Source of the DNA: Gammaproteobacteria bacterium
GTDB lineage: Bacteria > Pseudomonadota > Gammaproteobacteria > Thiohalobacterales > Thiohalobacteraceae
Direction of reading: 5' to 3'
DNA: 40,196 bases
Assembly: GCA_018819175.1 (NCBI GenBank)
Contig: JAHJQQ010000020.1
Location: forward strand, 1 to 40,196
The first letter of the stretch is position 1. Each line of letters starts with the position of its first letter. A model generated the notes under the pieces. It was given only the letters and a program-made list of their open reading frames with translations, did no database searches and had not been told where the DNA came from. This document shows, piece after piece, positions 38,389-40,196 of the stretch. A program made the position numbers and the translations under genes.

Positions 38389-39591
38389 TCAGTACAGGTA
38401 ATTGACCTTGTACAAATGTTCCGCGATCTGCCCGGACAGGATCGGGGTGATACGGTAGCGCGGCGTGGTCTCGCCGCAGATCGGTATGAAACGCTCGACC
38501 AGGCCGCGATTGCACAGATGTTCCAAGCGCATCAGGCTGCCATCGGGTGTTTCATGGAAGATCTGCTGGTGTTCAGCGCAGTGAAGGCTGCCATGCACGG
38601 CCAGTTCAGCCAGGCTGAACAGGTCTTCCATGTCCAGCGACTTGAGGAAGGACAGGTCGATTGGTCGCAGCACCTCGGGGCGATCATCTTCAGCGGGATT
38701 TTCGCTGGCCAACAGCCGGCTGTAGTGAAAGGCCAGGTCCGGCTTGCCCCGCGAATACTGATGCAGTCGGCTCCAATGCTGATCGGACCAATCAATCTCG
38801 ATCCGCGCGTGCTCAAAGCGCTGACTGATGACGGCCTTGAGCTCGTCCGCAGAGAAATAGTCCAGTTCGATAGTGTGCGTGAAATAACGTTCCGCCTGAT
38901 ACAGGTAGTTGAGTCGACGCCAGGCGTGGCGACGGAAGCCGAGAATCCACAGGTGCCGAGGTTGCGACGCGACCAGGATCGAACCGAAGGTGCGCACGGC
39001 GGTGCGTGTGCCCATGACCCGGAATGCAAGCAGATGGGCGTCATCGAGAAGAATGATGCGCGGTTCAGTCTGCTGCAGTATCTCGATCAGCTCAGGCACA
39101 CTCGCCGGAGTTTCGCTGAGTCCCAGAGTGCGCGCGAACAGATCCAGAACATCCGTGGTGTTGCGCAGGCGTTGGCAGAAGCGCTCGCTGATCAGAACCT
39201 CATGATCATGGATCAGGGTTGTGACCTGTGCCAGCAGGCTGCTGATGCCGACGCCCTGCGGGCCCTGGATGGAGACCATGCAGGCGCGGCCTTCACGCCA
39301 TTCGCTCAGGGCTAGAACCAGTGTTTCCAAGGCCGTTTCGCGACCGATGAAACGTGGGTCTCGTGCCGTGAGAGCGGCGTCATCGAAGGCTTGTTGGATA
39401 GCCGTTGAGGTGGGTTGTGTGGATGCGGCAAGGCTGCCCTGCAAATCTTTCAGCGACCAATAGGTCGCCTCCGCAACAGCCTCTTTATCGCCGGTCCAGC
39501 GCGCCCAGCGGGTCTGTGCCCAGCTGTGTAACTGAGCGGGCAGACGGTTGATGGCCTCAAAGTAATTTCCCATGCAGATTTCCGGAGCCAT
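38389..39591 (-). CDS. AAA/STAND-like ATPase with degenerate P-loop, partner of the MscS gene
   Basis: The 400-aa cytoplasmic protein has an ATPase-like core. DPRFIGRETALETLVLALSEW (78-98) leads into a P-loop-like SIQGPQGVGISSLL (107-120) and a Walker B RIILLDDAH (178-186), then TVASQPRHLWILGFRRHAWRRL. The invariant Walker A lysine is isoleucine (I116; codon ATC), so ATP hydrolysis or binding may be lost. The C-terminal half (about 250-400) reads as a helical winged-helix-like region with LAELAVHGSLHCAEHQQIF. It starts at ATG 39591 (a second ATG at 39573 is possible). It is directly followed by the MscS gene, suggesting a sensory or gating partner. The product is not a recognised named family. 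Confidence 0.7.
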   Translation of the reverse strand: MAPEICMGNYFEAINRLPAQLHSWAQTRWARWTGDKEAVAEATYWSLKDLQGSLAASTQPTSTAIQQAFDDAALTARDPRFIGRETALETLVLALSEWREGRACMVSIQGPQGVGISSLLAQVTTLIHDHEVLISERFCQRLRNTTDVLDLFARTLGLSETPASVPELIEILQQTEPRIILLDDAHLLAFRVMGTRTAVRTFGSILVASQPRHLWILGFRRHAWRRLNYLYQAERYFTHTIELDYFSADELKAVISQRFEHARIEIDWSDQHWSRLHQYSRGKPDLAFHYSRLLASENPAEDDRPEVLRPIDLSFLKSLDMEDLFSLAELAVHGSLHCAEHQQIFHETPDGSLMRLEHLCNRGLVERFIPICGETTPRYRITPILSGQIAEHLYKVNYLY

Positions 39592-39682
39592 TGGTCTTGA
39601 CTGACCGTATTACAATACCGTAATGCGGACAGCGATACTCGCATGGATGCAAAGTTTCTAAACTGGGATGCCGTGGCGCTGC

Positions 39683-39973
39683 TTACTCGTTCTCGTTACT
39701 AGTGTATTGCTTGAACTGGACCTTGCCATTGACAAGTTGCACGGTGATGACCGCTTCGTCATGTTTCCAGGTCGCTGAGCCGCCACTGATGCCGCCGAAA
39801 TCGGCGCTGGACGACTCGGCAGGTTTGCCCAGAATCGACTGCACCTCTTCGAGGGTCATGCCGGTCTGTATTTTGTTGAAATTTTCCTGATTGATCGGCG
39901 AGCCGCAAGCGACAAGCAGTACACAGGCGGCAATCAGAGTTGGCAGGCGGAAGATGGCAGGCTGGCGTGGCAT
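39683..39973 (-). CDS. Small lipoprotein, DUF3862/BamE-like fold
   Basis: The 96-aa protein has a lipoprotein signal (PTLIAACVLLVACGS) with lipobox LVAC and lipidation at C23. The mature part INQENFNKIQTGMTLEEVQSILGKPAE fits the short SmpA/BamE-like domain (the G-M-T-x-x-E-V-x-x-I-L-G-x-P pattern). The rest (SADFGGISGGSATWKHDEAVITVQLVNGKVQFKQ) is the beta-sheet half of the fold. BamE itself is an outer-membrane assembly factor, but the truncated length and the DUF3862 pattern suggest a paralogue of unknown role. It is transcribed towards the ATPase-like gene with a 91-base gap. Confidence 0.85.
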   Translation of the reverse strand: MPRQPAIFRLPTLIAACVLLVACGSPINQENFNKIQTGMTLEEVQSILGKPAESSSADFGGISGGSATWKHDEAVITVQLVNGKVQFKQYTSNENE

Positions 39974-40072
39974 GGTTGGTCTCCAGTCAAATGAATATCG
40001 GTTTGTACAACACTATAACGCGGTACTATTGAGCGTTACCTATTGATCATTACCCATTGGGATGACACAAAC

Positions 40073-40159
40073 GCCCCTCTCCCTAACCCTCTCCCCGCAA
40101 GCGGGGAGAGGGGATAACCCCCCTCTCCCGCCGGGGCGGGAGAGGGTTGGGGAGAGGGT
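40073..40159. repeat. CCCTCTCCC-type palindromic repeats at the right edge
   Basis: CCCCTCTCCCTAACCCTCTC followed by CCCGCAAGCGGGGAGAGGGG, and then CCCTCTCCCGCC...GGCGGGAGAGGG, form two adjacent hairpins. The same family sits at 6075-6110, 6452-6487 and in the three units upstream of pgi. Apart from it, the 223 bases from 39974 to the end contain no recognisable gene. Confidence 0.85.
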
Positions 40160-40196
40160 GGCGAAGTTCTTAAATCGAGCATATCTATGTCATGCC

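Overview
The window reads as a chromosomal segment of a gammaproteobacterium, with GC-rich coding sequence (high fifties percent by eye). Three gene orders point there: pcnB-folK-(deoxynucleoside kinase)-panB-panC-panD, miaB-phoH(ybeZ)-ybeY-corC(ybeX)-lnt, and a gammaproteobacterial cydA-cydB-cydX-ybgE block with cydP. The tRNA and RNase P RNA closely resemble the enterobacterial ones. The genus cannot be named. A respiratory bd oxidase beside rhodaneses and a persulfide-dioxygenase-like protein would suit a sulfur-handling microaerophile, but that is inference.

Layout. 1-351: a (CCTAGAA)n satellite and tRNA-Glu(CTC). 565-6045, plus strand: poly(A) polymerase, folate synthesis (folK), a deoxynucleoside kinase and pantothenate synthesis (panB, panC, panD). 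6046-6635: a duplicated block carrying a broken second panD 3' end. 6636-14942, minus strand: a twelve-gene run (metallo-beta-lactamase-fold protein, periplasmic c-type heme protein, cydP, cydA, cydB, cydX, ybgE, SLAC1-type channel, periplasmic rhodanese, NifX-like protein, peroxiredoxin, cytoplasmic rhodanese). It diverges from a PAS-AAA+-Fis sigma-54 activator at 15213-16559. 16773-19333: ZIP transporter, Dps, MlaC-like protein. 19334-28931: central carbon block (ppc, glgA, gnd, zwf, pgi). 29021-36596: TPR protein, rnpB, the miaB-phoH-ybeY-corC-lnt operon and rlmJ. 36629-40196: rhomboid protease, MscS-type channel with an upstream ATPase-like partner, and a small lipoprotein.

Two things stand out. 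First, the divergent region 14943-15212 holds a well-formed sigma-54 promoter (TGGCAT-N5-TTGCT) reading into the bd-oxidase cluster. It also holds two matching 18-bp inverted-repeat sites next to the activator gene. This suggests a bd oxidase/sulfur-stress regulon run by a cysteine-rich PAS sensor, with a PDO-like first gene that has lost one iron ligand. Second, intergenic DNA is crowded with repeats of at least five families. A CTAG-rich palindromic element abuts the miaB and corC start codons and supplies the end of ybeY. A CACGAAGGCGC inverted-repeat element sits 20-50 bp upstream of five start codons. CCCTCTCCC-type repeats accompany partial duplications of the 3' end of panD and the 5' end of pgi.

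No CRISPR array, prophage or intact insertion sequence was seen.
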